Shown piece after piece: positions 52,592 through 63,500 of a stretch of 64,000 nucleotides of DNA. The stretch comes from Pseudoips prasinana (Eukaryota > Arthropoda > Insecta > Lepidoptera > Nolidae): the NCBI GenBank assembly GCA_951640165.1, contig OX621258.1, forward strand, positions 9,447,501 through 9,511,500. The letters run 5' to 3'. A model generated the notes under the pieces. It was given only the letters and a program-made list of their open reading frames with translations, searched no databases and had not been told where the DNA came from. Both the position numbers and the translations under genes were made by a program. The first letter of the stretch is position 1. Each line of letters begins with the position of its first letter.

Positions 52592-53600
52592 CAATATTCG
52601 TTATAAATGTTAAAGTAAACAGAAGATTATTTAATCTACGATCCCGACTTGTATAAGGCCGGTTTTTTTATGTATATGTCGACTTTCTACTAGTTATTAA
52701 AACTTCTGCTACGATCCCTTCAAAGACGATTCGCCATTTTTAGTCACGAGATAAAATAGTTTGTATTATAATTTGTAAGTATCGAAACGATCCGATGTGA
52801 GAAACCGATCTAGATGAATAATTTATTTGAGAGCTAGACGAATGGGACGGTTCTAGTACTTACAGGTTTCATGAAAATCTGTTCCTGAAGTTACAGTTTT
52901 TACCTTACTTGGAAAGACAGTGTAGAAAGAGCTAGACTTCAGTCATGAGTATTAGGTAATTAAGATGAAACATTAAGATTAAAAGTAATTATTGCCATAC
53001 AGAATTTGTATTAAAAAAAAACAAACTAATTAATAATTTGAAATTTTAATTAGTTTGTATATTCTCGTTAAAGATTTTGTTGCAGATACCGCAATATTCG
53101 TTATAAATGTTAACGTAAACAGAAGATTATTTAATCTGCGATCCCGACTCGTATAAGGCCGGTTTTTTATGTATATCTTGATTTGCTACTAGTTATTAAA
53201 ACTCCTGTTACGATCCCCTCAATGACGATTCGCCATTTTTTGTCACGAGATAAAATATTTTGTAATATAATATGTAAGTATCGAAACGATCCGATGTGAG
53301 AAACCGATTTAGATGAATAATTTATTTGAGAGCTCGACAAATGGGACGATTTTAGTACTTACAGGTTTCATGAAAATCTGTACCTAAAGTTACAGTTTTT
53401 ACCTTACTTGCAGTGGTAGTGTAGAAAGTGTTACACGATAGTCTTAAGTACCTAAGTATTAGGTAATAAAGATTAAACATTAAGATTAAAAGTAATTATT
53501 GCCACACAGAATTTGTATTTTTAATAATAAACTAATTAATAATGAAATAATAATTTGAAATTTTAATTAGTTTGTATATTCTCGTTAAAGTTTTTGTTCT
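52592..53600. repeat. 500-bp tandem duplication
   Basis: Copies start at 52592 and 53092 (CAATATTCGTTATAAATGTT). Both contain AAACGATCCGATGTGAGAAA and end AAATTTTAATTAGTTTGTAT. By eye about 90% identical with small indels. No frame is conserved. Confidence 0.9.
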
Positions 53601-53639
53601 GCCTTTTCTTCTCTTTCTTTTATTAATACACATTATATT

Positions 53640-53885
53640 AAATATCACACAGCGCCATCTAACTAAACTTATGCAAATCTAGAAATATAGACCACAGATA
53701 TAACTACTTAATTAGTTTTATTTTGTAGATAGATATATACCTATATACAATAAAAAAACACACAGAACAAGACAAACATGTCTGTTTGTATGATGTCATG
53801 TTAACGATCACAAAAAAATATCTTGTGCGAGGATCGAACACACAACTAACACAACCTTTGGATCAGAAGGCAGGTTTATATCGCA
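53640..53885 (-). mobile_element. old tRNA-derived SINE (tentative)
   Basis: GACAAACATGTCTGTTTGTA and GAGGATCGAACACACAACTA suggest a SINE-E relative in reverse. Confidence 0.4.
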
Positions 53886-54110
53886 TAACTGTTGAGTACC
53901 AATGAGACCATATAGGTAAGAATCAATCGCCATATAAATATATATATATATATATCTATATATCTATCAATTATATATATTATGTTTTTCATTTTTGGAA
54001 AAAAATAGTACCACAAAGTGACTACTAGTGTAAAACACCCCTTTTGAGAAATAACGTCGCATTTTCGTTTCGTATTTATCAATAACATGAACATAGTAGG
54101 TACAGTGTGT
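53886..54110. other. AT-rich with (AT)n
   Basis: (TA)n tract at 53,936-53,956; no other supported feature. Confidence 0.4.
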
Positions 54111-54111
54111 G

Positions 54112-54482
54112 ACTGCCTCGTTGGTCTAGCGGTAGCGTGTTCAACCGCAGATAATGAGGTCCTGGTTTCAAATCCCGGGTCGGGCCAAAACGTGATTATG
54201 AGATTTTTCTGTAAGAAGAAATTTCTCAGTGTCAGCCCGAAGTCTGGGAGTTGGCGGTATTACACCCCCTTGCTTCGGAGAGTACGTAAAGCCGTAGGTC
54301 CTGTACCTGAGCTCTTTCCGGTCGTGTCGCTAAACGTCCCATTGGATCATGAGAATGATGGTCTAGAAAGTGCCCCTGTGTTTTCGCACACACTTGTGCA
54401 CTATTATATGTCCTGCGCAATTAGCTAGTCTCCATTGAGACTGGCCACCGTGGCCGAAATTCGGTCGGGAGGACATCACCAA
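54112..54482 (+). mobile_element. SINE-D
   Basis: Forward full-length: CTGCCTCGTTGGTCTAGCGG, GGTTTCAAATCCCGGGTCGG, AAGTCTGGGAGTTGGCGGTA, tail GGCCGAAATTCGGTCGGGAG. Confidence 0.9.
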
Positions 54483-54669
54483 AAAATAATAATACAGTGT
54501 ATGTTTACAAGCAGCGCAGCGCTATCCGGCTGTATATAAAGATTTTGTCATACTGATGACAAGCGAATTAGTCATACGGGTGACAAATAGCACTTAAAAT
54601 TAATAATGATTGAACTCTAAAACTACCCTGTTTTGGACCACATATTCTGGGATTTTTATATTTCTATAC

Positions 54670-54852
54670 TAGCTGTGCCCCGAGGTTTTACCCGCATAAA
54701 ACTCTATAAATTATAACCTATGTATTAATCCAGTGTGTCAGCTAACTCCATACCAAATTTTATTAAAATCGCTTCAGCCGTTTAGACGTGAAGAAGTAAC
54801 AAACATACACACTTACACAGTCACAAACTTTCGCCTTTATAATATTAGTAGG
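54670..54852 (-). mobile_element. Helitron-I
   Basis: CTAGCTGTGCCCCGAGGTTT at the left; TTTATAATATTAGTAGGA at the right. Full length. Confidence 0.75.
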
Positions 54853-54867
54853 AGTATTTTTATTTAT

Positions 54868-55205
54868 TGAACTTTTTTTAACGTGGTGGAAATGAAAAAA
54901 TTGCATGTCCGTCGCTTGGGGAGGCGAGGGGTATGTAGGACTCGACCCACTAAAAACACCACGGTTGCCAGCCTCACAGTGCTTATAGCGGGAGCTCTGG
55001 GTACTCGTGAACGATCACACTAGTACCCCCACCGTACACTGAAGCTTCAGCGAGGCTCTCAACCGGGGAGGGGGTGGGGGCATGAATGCATCCACCCTCC
55101 CCAGCACGCACAAGCGTGTTTAGGCAACCTGAGCTACTGCAGGTTAACTCTTCCCGGGACTGCTTATTCAAGACGAATGGAGTTCCCCTCCTCCAACCGC
55201 CAGGG
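54868..55205 (+). mobile_element. N repeat
   Basis: TTTTTTTAACGTGGTGGAAA, AAACACCACGGTTGCCAGCC, TCCACCCTCCCCAGCACGCA. Parallel to 41,868-42,240. Confidence 0.6.
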
Positions 55206-55281
55206 ATCCCAGGGAATTGAACATAGCCCTAGAGGTACGGAATATAAAAAAAAACTTGTGTGTACTTATGTACACGCGTTA

Positions 55282-55612
55282 GAAGTTATACTTCTTAATA
55301 TACAACTTGAACATAGTTATCAATTTTCATACCACCTAGAACTAACGTCACGCTGTTATTTTTACGATGCGCGCGTACGATGCGCGCGCATCGTAAAAAT
55401 TCACTCTCATACATTTTCATACCACCTAGAACTAACTTCATGCTGTTATTTTTACGATGCGCGCGCATCGTGCGCGCGCATCGTAAAAATTCACTCTCAT
55501 ACCACCTAGAACTAACTTCATGCTGTTAAATTTTTTGGTGTCAGTGTGCGCGCGCATCGTAAAAATTCACTCTCATCATTTTTCTCCATCGCGCCAAAAG
55601 AAGTATAACTTC
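55282..55612. mobile_element. possible DNA element with palindromic GCGCGC repeats
   Basis: GAAGTTATACTTCT (55282-55295) and its complement AGAAGTATAACTTC (55599-55612) bracket three tandem units, so they may be terminal inverted repeats. No transposase is present. Confidence 0.4.
55327..55580. repeat. tandem units with GCGCGC palindromes
   Basis: Units start at 55327, 55417 and 55497 (TCATACCACCTAGAACTAAC). In unit 2, 20-bp arms 55448-55467 and 55471-55490 are perfect complements and the inner ACGATGCGCGCGCATCGT (55454-55471) is a perfect 18-bp palindrome. Unit 3 retains a longer GGTGTCAGTGTGCG version. Confidence 0.9.
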
Positions 55613-55614
55613 AA

Positions 55615-55938
55615 AAAAACACGTTGTATATTCAATCAGACACGAATGATATTGTAGAAATCTCACATATCCACTAAAATGGTAGTACAAAGTAATTTTC
55701 GGTTTTCTTTGTTCATATCTCCACGAAAATATAAAAACACACGAGAGAAAAGGGTCCCTTATCATGTGTACCAAAATCCTCTTGAAATCAATCCGCGAAT
55801 AATTTTCTTCTGAACAATGGACCCAGTTTTTATCATTATGAAACAGCTTCGGGAGAAAATATTTCAGCAGAAGGTCAAGTTTTGTTGTTGGCAAACTTAA
55901 AATGTAAATGCAAATTATTTTGTGAACACATCTTATAG
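55615..55938. other. no feature recognised
   Basis: A 140-codon reverse frame (55,541-55,963) spans this stretch. It has no recognisable motif and runs through repeat sequence, so I do not call it a gene. Confidence 0.4.
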
Positions 55939-55939
55939 A

Positions 55940-56245
55940 TACAGAATAAGAGAGGTAGGGCATAGCATTAATTCGCTCAAAAAGCAGCCCGACTGGGGAA
56001 GTACCTTCACCTTACAGAAGACATTCCTTAATAATAACATTAATAATGTTAATGTTGTGTTTCCGAGTGTGAGTAAGGTCGCCAGAGCCCATTGGGGTGG
56101 GGTGAAGGGTCAGCAACACTTGTTTGCCGACTCTTAAAGGCTGGCAACGCACCCGCGACTCCTCTGGTGTCGCGAGTGTCCATAGGCGGCGGTGATCACT
56201 TACCATCAGGTGACCCACTTGCTCGTTTGTCACCCTCTCATATAA

Positions 56246-56250
<5 letters not shown>
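55940..56250 (+). mobile_element. L repeat (SINE-like)
   Basis: Forward: GTAGGGCATAGCATTAATTC, GTGAGTAAGGTCGCCAGAGC, GGCTGGCAACGCACCCGCGA, ATCAGGTGACCCACTTGCTC, then CCCTCTCATATAAATAAA and (TA)n. Confidence 0.75.

Positions 56251-56293
<43 letters not shown>
56250..56293. repeat. (TA)n microsatellite
   Basis: About 20 TA units directly at the 3' end of the L element; probably grown from its tail. Confidence 0.9.
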
Positions 56294-56295
<2 letters not shown>

Positions 56296-56514
56296 ATATT
56301 AAGATGAGGAACGAAATTGAAGTTTTTCGAGAAGTCAATTAAAGTTATTGTGTGCTTATCGGCATAAAGGCCATCAATATAGAAGTTCCATCAATATCCC
56401 ACTTCTGATCTCATTTCTGGAGTAAAACAAAAGGGTGTCCTTGTAGTACTTTAACTACAGTAGTAGTATCCATTTTCTACTGGTTTTTCATATAAAATGA
56501 GATTATACATACAT

Positions 56515-56640
56515 ACATAGACTCACGCCTGTTTCCCAGAGGGGTAGGCAGAGAAAATGAGATTATATTACATAAAGACGATACACAATAATTAACAAAT
56601 AGACGCGCCTGTTGGCGTGGTTAGTAACTAGCTTTCGTTA
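56515..56640 (+). repeat. S repeat joined to SINE-E head stub
   Basis: ACTCACGCCTGTTTCCCAGA then AGACGCGCCTGTTGGCGTGG. 56531-56622 is identical over 92 bp to 61388-61479. Confidence 0.85.
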
Positions 56641-56675
56641 CATAATAGTGTTCCTTAGATTAGGTACATAAACAT

Positions 56676-57408
56676 CCCGCCCTGGGACCTCGAGGCGAAA
56701 GTACTCGCGTCACTGTACCGGTGGCGCGAGGAGATGCTGGCGCAAGGCGAGCGGCCGATTGCCGATGAGCGTTGGCTCGGGAGGAGGCACGGCTCCTGTC
56801 GTTTCGGGTGACGCAGGTACTCTCGGGGCATGGCTGCTTCGGGAAGTACCTGTGTCGCATAAACAGGGAGCCGGACGCCCGGTGTCACCACTGCGTCAAC
56901 TGTCGGGAGGACACGGCGCTGCATACGCTGGCAGAGTGTGCCGCTTGGGAGGAGCAGCGCCGTGCCCTCATTTCTGGAGTAGGCAGTGACCTGTCACTGC
57001 CGGCCGTCGTGAATTCGACGGTTGGCGGCGAAGAGTCCTGGGACGCGGTGGTTTCCTTCTCCGAGACAGTTATCTCGCGGAAGGAAGCTGCGGAAAGGGA
57101 GAGGGAGATCACATCCTCGCACCGGGCGTCGGCGGAGGGCGGATAACGCCCTCTTCCAGCCCCCCTAAATGGGTCCAGAGGCGACGGACTCGGGGGCGTC
57201 CGTCGCCTACTACACATCTGGACCTGAGGCGGCGGCGCGACGTGTTCCACGCGCGCCCCTCTTAGACGTTGCGGGGGGAGTTCAACACCTCACTCCCCCC
57301 GCTAATGCGAGGAGGCCCGCAGACGTGGGCCAGCACCAGCTAGGGGTTGCGGAAGTATCGTTTGTTCCCGCGACCCCCGGCGCAGGTGTGAGATGGAACA
57401 TTTTAAAA
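56676..57408 (+). mobile_element. R1-clade LINE, 5'-truncated, 15-bp target duplication
   Basis: Flanked by perfect copies of TAGGTACATAAACAT (56661-56675 and 57409-57423). It is GC-rich against AT-rich flanks. It carries the C-terminal coding end, a ~260-bp 3' UTR and a TTTTAAAA-like end. Confidence 0.85.
56677..57146 (+). pseudogene. R1-type LINE polyprotein C-terminus with zinc-binding motif
   Basis: An upstream frame from 56,677 reads PPWDLEAKVLASLYRWREEM. A frameshift near 56,775-56,790 leads into the 124-residue frame that ends at 57,146. It contains VTQVLSGHGCFGKYLCRI, then Cys38-x2-Cys41…His51-x4-Cys56 (the CCHC zinc motif typical of R1-clade C-termini). LSLPAVV and WDAVVSFSETVISRKEAAER follow. 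In R1-type elements this zinc motif lies after the RT and is thought to bind nucleic acid. The RT is absent through 5' truncation. Confidence 0.8.
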
Positions 57409-57424
57409 TAGGTACATAAACATA

Positions 57425-57658
57425 ACATTCTACGTATTCGTAAAGAACTATTGCACAACAATAAGTACTTTTAGTTGGTTACATGCTGATGTTCGTTGAC
57501 AGTTGTATCAAGCTTCTAAGTTATCAGCGAACTCGGTAAGCAATATCTGTCTTAACTTCTTATTAAGCGAAAATTTACTAATTTTGCCATGGTATGTAAA
57601 TTTGCAACACAAAAATGGTTGTCTCAACTCACTGAAGGACTTCTCAAATACGCAGTAT
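57425..57658. other. no feature recognised
   Basis: AT-rich, no supported feature. Confidence 0.3.
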
Positions 57659-57659
57659 C

Positions 57660-57912
57660 ATCATCAACATCATCATAACATCTGTAAGAAGTCCGCTGTT
57701 GGACAAAAGCTGCCCCAAGGATCATCTTGGGAGGATATGATAATCGCCACGCTTGGCAGACGGGTTGGCGATCGCAGTAAGATGGGCATAGTACTCAGAA
57801 AGAAGCTGCTGCCCGTCCTCTGGTAGATATTCCCTCTGGTCGACTTCTACGCCCCCCATGGAATGAGATGGGGTGATTATATTCAAATTTTGGCCGCCGT
57901 GACCACACAGTC
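57660..57912 (-). mobile_element. C repeat
   Basis: CATCATCAACATCATCATAA tail, CTTGGCAGACGGGTTGGCGA, CCATGGAATGAGATGGGGTG and the GTGACCACACAG 5' end. Confidence 0.7.
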
Positions 57913-57914
57913 AA

Positions 57915-58940
57915 TACGCAGTACCTATAGGTAAACATAATCTTTTTTTTTGTCGATTATTTTTTCTAATTAATTGTGTTGTTTGTGACGAGAAATAAAA
58001 ATATTCCTTTGTTTCGGAACTAAATGTCAGAATGTATATGACCTCGAAGCCCATAGGGAATCAGTAAGTTTGGATGAGTGGAATCTATGACCATATACTA
58101 GAGATCTGACTATTATTCTTTCTAGACCTGAAACCACACGGACAAAAATATAGATCAAAGTAAATGAAAAGAGGTTTAACTTCAAATTATTTTGGTTCCA
58201 CGAATGTATCAACTATTATCAGGACCTTACGTACAGAAATATATAAAATAGCTTTGAGTATATTAAATACACAATCTGCCATAACCTCATAAACATTATA
58301 CAACTAAATTCCTATACCATTTACTATTCAATGCTTCCAAAATTACCGCCACAAAATTGACCAAAATTTAACCAAAGGAAAGTCTAAAAACAAATGTAAA
58401 CTTAACCACTTGTACTCAACCTATTAAAGCCAGCTATGAAATCCAACAAATCAACCCTCTTATCCTAAAAAGTCACCCCTAAAACAAAGGTGACGACAGC
58501 CCCTACTACAAAAACACTCAAGCCTGGGAGGCTATTTTTCATCCCCCGCGTTCGGGACAGTGCGTCGGTTAAGACTAGTTAAAAAATAATACACAGGAAA
58601 ATTCCAGTAGTCGAAAAATTTCATATTAAGGTTGGAACTTATACTTTGGGATGTCTCGCGGATAAAAAGCGAGCTTTAAAGACACAAAAGCGGTGTCTAA
58701 GGATCTAACTTCAACAAACTGCCTCTCTCGTAAACATTATTTTATTAGATAATTAATTTTGTTAGTACTATAAGTACTTAGTTACCTTGTTAAAGTAAGC
58801 GTCATAATTATCAGTATTCTACTACATAAAATAATTAGTCGATAACATAAAAGTATTTAAGTAATTAAAATGTAAAAAAGTCCCATAAATTTTTGAGCGA
58901 GAATTATCCAATTATTTTTTTAATGATATCACATAATTAT
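57915..58940. other. no repeat recognised; possibly host single-copy DNA
   Basis: No shared repeat found. 58,495-58,575 is relatively GC-rich (CCCCCGCGTTCGGGACAGTG). A 61-codon reverse frame has no motif. Confidence 0.35.
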
Positions 58941-58944
58941 AAAG

Positions 58945-59200
58945 AATATCCTGGGACATTATTTACAGACGGCCATCTGATCCCACACTAAGCAAAGGTT
59001 GTAATATGGAAACCAGATAACTGACATACTACATAAATATACTCCTTTTCTTTTGTAAATACATACTTATATATGTAGATAATTACAGCAGAACCCAGAA
59101 CAAACACACATGTTCATGCACAAAAATTAAATATCTGTGCTGTTTAGGAATCGAACCTACGACTTGCGTGAAAAGCAACCTCGCCAATCGGCCCGTCAAG
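58945..59200 (-). mobile_element. SINE-E (outer, left arm)
   Basis: ATCCTGGGACATTATTTACA tail and CAATCGGCCCGTCAAG head. Mirrored at 63,780-64,000 up to the window end. Confidence 0.75.
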
Positions 59201-59259
59201 AATGTACGTGTTTTTAATAATATTGTCTCGAGTGGTGGGTCAGTGGATTGGAAAGACAA

Positions 59260-59478
59260 CTAGGTTTTGGAGCTTTTACTGACATGACGTCGACAGTGGA
59301 CACTTGGTACACGGTTAACACTTACAACAGTTAAAGAGTCCCAGCGACAAGCACTCCGTGAGAGTTCACACGTGGCGCACAGAGCCGTCAAGAGGAACAC
59401 TTTGCTAGAGTCTCGACGGACACAGTTCACTGTCAACTTTTCACCTGCACCGTTCAATTTCACTTTACCTGTGATCAT
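59260..59478 (-). other. unassigned 72-codon frame (left arm)
   Basis: An open frame in a segment richer in G+C than its neighbours; contains KVFLLTALCATCELSRSACR. I do not recognise it. Its perfect copy in the other arm (63,501-63,719) reflects recent duplication, not selection. Coding status doubtful. Confidence 0.25.
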
Positions 59479-59559
59479 AAAGTAAAATTAACCAATAATT
59501 ACATTTAACATCGTCTTAAGTTTAACTTTCGCATGTTGAAAAGCTAATATGGCAGATCT

Positions 59560-59785
59560 GTCACCGTAGCCTAGTTGGTAGTGCTCCTGCCTACGTAGCT
59601 GGTGGTCTTGGGTTCGAATCCCGGTAAGTGAAAATATTTGTGTGATGAGCACGAATATTTGTTTCTGAGTCATGGATGTTTTCTACGTATTTAAGTATTT
59701 ATATCGTCGCCTGGTACCCATAGTACAAGCTTTGCTTAGTTTGGGGCTAGGATGATCTGTGTGACATTGTCCCTAGATATAGATA
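59560..59785 (+). mobile_element. SINE-A (left arm)
   Basis: GTCACCGTAGCCTAGTTGGT, GGTCTTGGGTTCGAATCCCG, tail CATTGTCCCTAGATATAG. Internal deletion of the TATCTATATAAGTATG segment. Confidence 0.85.
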
Positions 59786-59799
59786 TCTGTATTACCAGA

Positions 59800-60305
59800 C
59801 TGGCCTGCTGGTCTAGTGGTTAGTGACCCTGACTGCTAAGCAAGAGGTCGTGGGTTCGATCCCCAACCAGGACAACTCTTTGAGCGATGAAGATGTTTAT
59901 TTGTTATGTGTTGGGGCTGTCTAACTTATCTATTACATGTAGTACTATTACGTGTACTGACAATAACTTAATACAAGCTAGCTAAATATCATTGCTATTA
60001 TAAAATAAATTTTATAAATGTTTCCATACAATCCGTGTACCTACCTAAATATCTATGTAACTAGAAATAATAATGTATACATTGTATACATAACCATATT
60101 ACTACAAACATGTTCTGACTATTTACAAGCGCTTTTTTAAAGTCTACGTGAATAAACACCTTTTTTATTTCATTTAATTTTTTTATTTGTATCAGTTTAG
60201 AAATATATAAGTATGTTCATGTGCATTCAGTTGTCTGGTTGCCATTATACAAGCTCCGCCTAGGCTAGTTTGGGATCAGTTGATAGCTTGTTGGTGGTCC
60301 CAGTT
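59800..60305 (+). mobile_element. SINE-F split by H (left arm)
   Basis: Head 59,800-59,945 (GGCCTGCTGGTCTAGTGGTT, GTCGTGGGTTCGATCCCCAA). H LINE end 59,965-60,180 (TAGCTAAATATCATTGCTAT to AATAAACACCTTTTTTATTT). SINE tail 60,185-60,305 (TTGTCTGGTTGCCATTATAC, GTTGGTGGTCCCAG). Confidence 0.75.
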
Positions 60306-60574
60306 TATGTGTTATTTATATATGTGTGAAAACTCTTTTAAATCCCATAATTCAATTTATAGATATTATAGAATCTATCCAATTTATCAGTATTGCCTGT
60401 TTTTTTCTAGGAATTTTTCGGCCGGTGCGGTGTTGTAATAAAACACGATGTAACTTTAAATACTTTTACAAAATATGAATATTGGCACAAAAGTATTTAA
60501 AGTTAGTAACTTCTTAATTGTTTAGTTAAATAATAAATATATTTTTTATAGTTTTTAATAAAATATTACAAATT

Positions 60575-60790
60575 TGGCAAATACTTGCCTCTCACACCGA
60601 GGCTCGTGGGTTCGATTCCCACCAGGACAGTTATTTGTGTGCATGTAGATGTCTGTTTGTCTTGATTCTGGGCGTAATTATGTATAAAGTATGCATATAC
60701 CAAAGAAACGTAGTATATTTAGTATATCAATTATCTGTCTTCCAAAGGTCCGCTTAATTAGTGTGAATAACGTACCAGGATAATATTATT
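60575..60790 (+). mobile_element. SINE-E, diverged (left arm)
   Basis: TGCCTCTCACACCGAGGCTC, GTGGGTTCGATTCCCACCAG, ending GTACCAGGATAATATT. Mirrored at 62,190-62,400. Confidence 0.7.
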
Positions 60791-61371
60791 ATTTAAATAT
60801 TTATTATAAACAATCTAGATTAATCTGGAATAATCTAAAGGTTCATAAATGTTTGATACTTGGCTACCGAAAATGAAATTAAGTAATGAATCGTTAAAAA
60901 TATAGACCAAAAATGTATGAATATAAATTTTAATTAGGATTTTATCGACTACCCATGTTAATTCGTTTGCTCAATATCTCTGCCATCCCAAAATTATTAA
61001 AAGTATTTAAAATTAATCCTTATTCAAAACATATTAATAATTCATTAGCTCCCAGCTCCTAATAAAATTAACCAGGCTTCAATACTTCACTTGAATATTT
61101 TATACCTAAATTTATTTTAATAAAATTACATATCAAGACTGATGGATTTAGATTAAACTGTAAATGTAATTAATATTGTTTTCAATGGCAGTTTAATTAA
61201 TTTAACATAGCGTTTGAAGTCTTATTTTTGGTTATATGCGGACTATTGTAATAATAATAATAATAATATCCTGGGACATTATTTACACACGGTCATCTGA
61301 TCCCAAACTAAGCAGAGCTTGTACTATGAAAGCCAGATAACTGATATACTACACAGACTATTTTTCTTTTG

Positions 61372-61607
61372 GCGTGAGTCTATGTATGTTTCCCAGAGGG
61401 GTAGGCAGAGAAAATGAGATTATATTACATAAAGACGATACACAATAATTAACAAATAGACGCGCCTGTTGGCGTGGTTGGTAGATACGCTGCCTTTCAC
61501 GCCGGAGGTCGTGGGTTCGATTCCCACCCGGGACAAATATTTGTGTGCATGTACATGTCTGTTTGTCCTGAGTCTGGGTGTAAATTATCTATATAAGTAT
61601 GTATTTA
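61372..61607. other. palindrome spacer
   Basis: It contains an S fragment (61,372-61,410) and the front two-thirds of a SINE-E. The only part of the structure not mirrored. 61388-61479 equals 56531-56622. Confidence 0.9.
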
Positions 61608-61735
61608 CAAAAGAAAAATAGTCTGTGTAGTATATCAGTTATCTGGCTTTCATAGTACAAGCTCTGCTTAGTTTGGGATCAGATGACCGTGTGTAAATAA
61701 TGTCCCAGGATATTATTATTATTATTATTACAATA
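61464..61735 (+). mobile_element. SINE-E spanning the spacer/right-arm junction
   Basis: Intact copy: CGCCTGTTGGCGTGGTTGG, GGTCGTGGGTTCGATTCCCA, tail CTCTGCTTAGTTTGGGATCA and (ATT)n. Its tail is duplicated in reverse at 61,256-61,371. Confidence 0.9.
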
Positions 61736-62189
61736 GTCCGCATATAACCAAAAATAAGACTTCAAACGCTATGTTAAATTAATTAAACTGCCATTGAAAA
61801 CAATATTAATTACATTTACAGTTTAATCTAAATCCATCAGTCCTGATATGTAATTTTATTAAAATAAATTTAGGTATAAAATATTCAAGTGAAGTATTGA
61901 AGCTTGGTTAATTTTATTAGGAGCTGGGAGCTAATGAATTATTAATATGTTTTGAATAAGGATTAATTTTAAATACTTTTAATAATTTTGGGATAGCAGA
62001 GATATTGAGCAAACGAATTAACATGGGTAGTCGATAAAATCCTAATTAAAATTTATATTCATACATTTTTGGTCTATATTTTTAACGATTCATTACTTAA
62101 TTTCATTTTCGGTAGCCAAGTATCAAACATTTATGAACCTTTAGATTATTCCAGATTAATCTAGATTGGTTATAATAAATATTTAAATA

Positions 62190-62400
62190 ATAATATTATC
62201 CTGGTACGTTATTCACACTAATTAAGCGGACCTTTGGAAGACAGATAATTGATATACTAAATATACTACGTTTCTTTTGTATATGCATACTTTATACATA
62301 ATTACGCCCAGAATCAAGACAAACAGACATCTACATGCACACAAATAACTGTCCTGGTGGGAATCGAACCCACGAGCCTCAGTGTGAGAGGCAAGTATTT
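62190..62400 (-). mobile_element. SINE-E, diverged (right arm)
   Basis: Mirror of 60,575-60,790: CCTGGTGGGAATCGAACCCA at its head side. Confidence 0.7.
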
Positions 62401-62669
62401 GCCAAATTTGTAATATTTTATTAAAAACTATAAAAAATATATTTATTATTTAACTAAACAATTAAGAAGTTACTAACTTTAAATACTTTTGTGCCAATAT
62501 TCATATTTTGTAAAAGTATTTAAAGTTACATCGTGTTTTATTACAACACCGCACCGGCCGAAAAATTCCTAGAAAAAAATAGGCAATACTGATAAATTGG
62601 ATAGATTCTATAATATCTATAAATTGAATTATGGGATTTAAAAGAGTTTTCACACATATATAAATAACA

Positions 62670-63180
62670 CATAAACTGGGACCACCAACAAGCTATCAAC
62701 TGATCCCAAACTAGCCTAGGCGGAGCTTGTATAATGGCAACCAGACAACTGAATGCACATGAACATACTTATATATTTCTAAACTGATACAAATAAAAAA
62801 ATTAAATGAAATAAAAAAGGTGTTTATTCACGTAGACTTTAAAAAAGCGCTTGTAAATAGTCAGAACATGTTTGTAGTAATATGGTTATGTATACAATGT
62901 ATACATTATTATTTCTAGTTACATAGATATTTAGGTAGGTACACGGATTGTATGGAAACATTTATAAAATTTATTTTATAATAGCAATGATATTTAGCTA
63001 GCTTGTATTAAGTTATTGTCAGTACACGTAATAGTACTACATGTAATAGATAAGTTAGACAGCCCCAACACATAACAAATAAACATCTTCATCGCTCAAA
63101 GAGTTGTCCTGGTTGGGGATCGAACCCACGACCTCTTGCTTAGCAGTCAGGGTCACTAACCACTAGACCAGCAGGCCAGT
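62670..63180 (-). mobile_element. SINE-F split by H (right arm)
   Basis: Mirror of the left-arm composite: SINE tail 62,675-62,795, H 62,800-63,015, SINE head to 63,180 (CTAGACCAGCAGGCCAG). Confidence 0.75.
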
Positions 63181-63194
63181 CTGGTAATACAGAT

Positions 63195-63420
63195 ATCTAT
63201 ATCTAGGGACAATGTCACACAGATCATCCTAGCCCCAAACTAAGCAAAGCTTGTACTATGGGTACCAGGCGACGATATAAATACTTAAATACGTAGAAAA
63301 CATCCATGACTCAGAAACAAATATTCGTGCTCATCACACAAATATTTTCACTTACCGGGATTCGAACCCAAGACCACCAGCTACGTAGGCAGGAGCACTA
63401 CCAACTAGGCTACGGTGACA
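63195..63420 (-). mobile_element. SINE-A (right arm)
   Basis: Mirror of 59,560-59,785; head GGCTACGGTGAC at the right end. Confidence 0.85.
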
Positions 63421-63500
63421 GATCTGCCATATTAGCTTTTCAACATGCGAAAGTTAAACTTAAGACGATGTTAAATGTAATTATTGGTTAATTTTACTTT

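Larger units (their letters stand above)
58979..61371. repeat. giant palindrome, left arm
   Basis: It pairs with 61608-64000: position x matches the complement of 122979 minus x. At least seven mismatches were found by eye (59207, 60399, 60598, 60810, 60984, 61075, 61136), six of them transitions, about 0.3%. The window ends before the outer boundary, so the arms may be longer. Confidence 0.97.

Noticed and set aside
55541..55963. 140-codon reverse frame as a membrane protein
   Set aside because: It runs through the palindromic tandem repeat, has no family resemblance, and is explained by chance.
57915..58940. Host gene promoter near CGGGACAGTGCGTCGG
   Set aside because: There is no TATA box, no downstream frame and no splice structure I could support.
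59260..59478. Identical 72-codon frames in both palindrome arms as evidence of a conserved gene
   Set aside because: The identity follows from the recent inverted duplication; there is no motif and no codon-level evidence.
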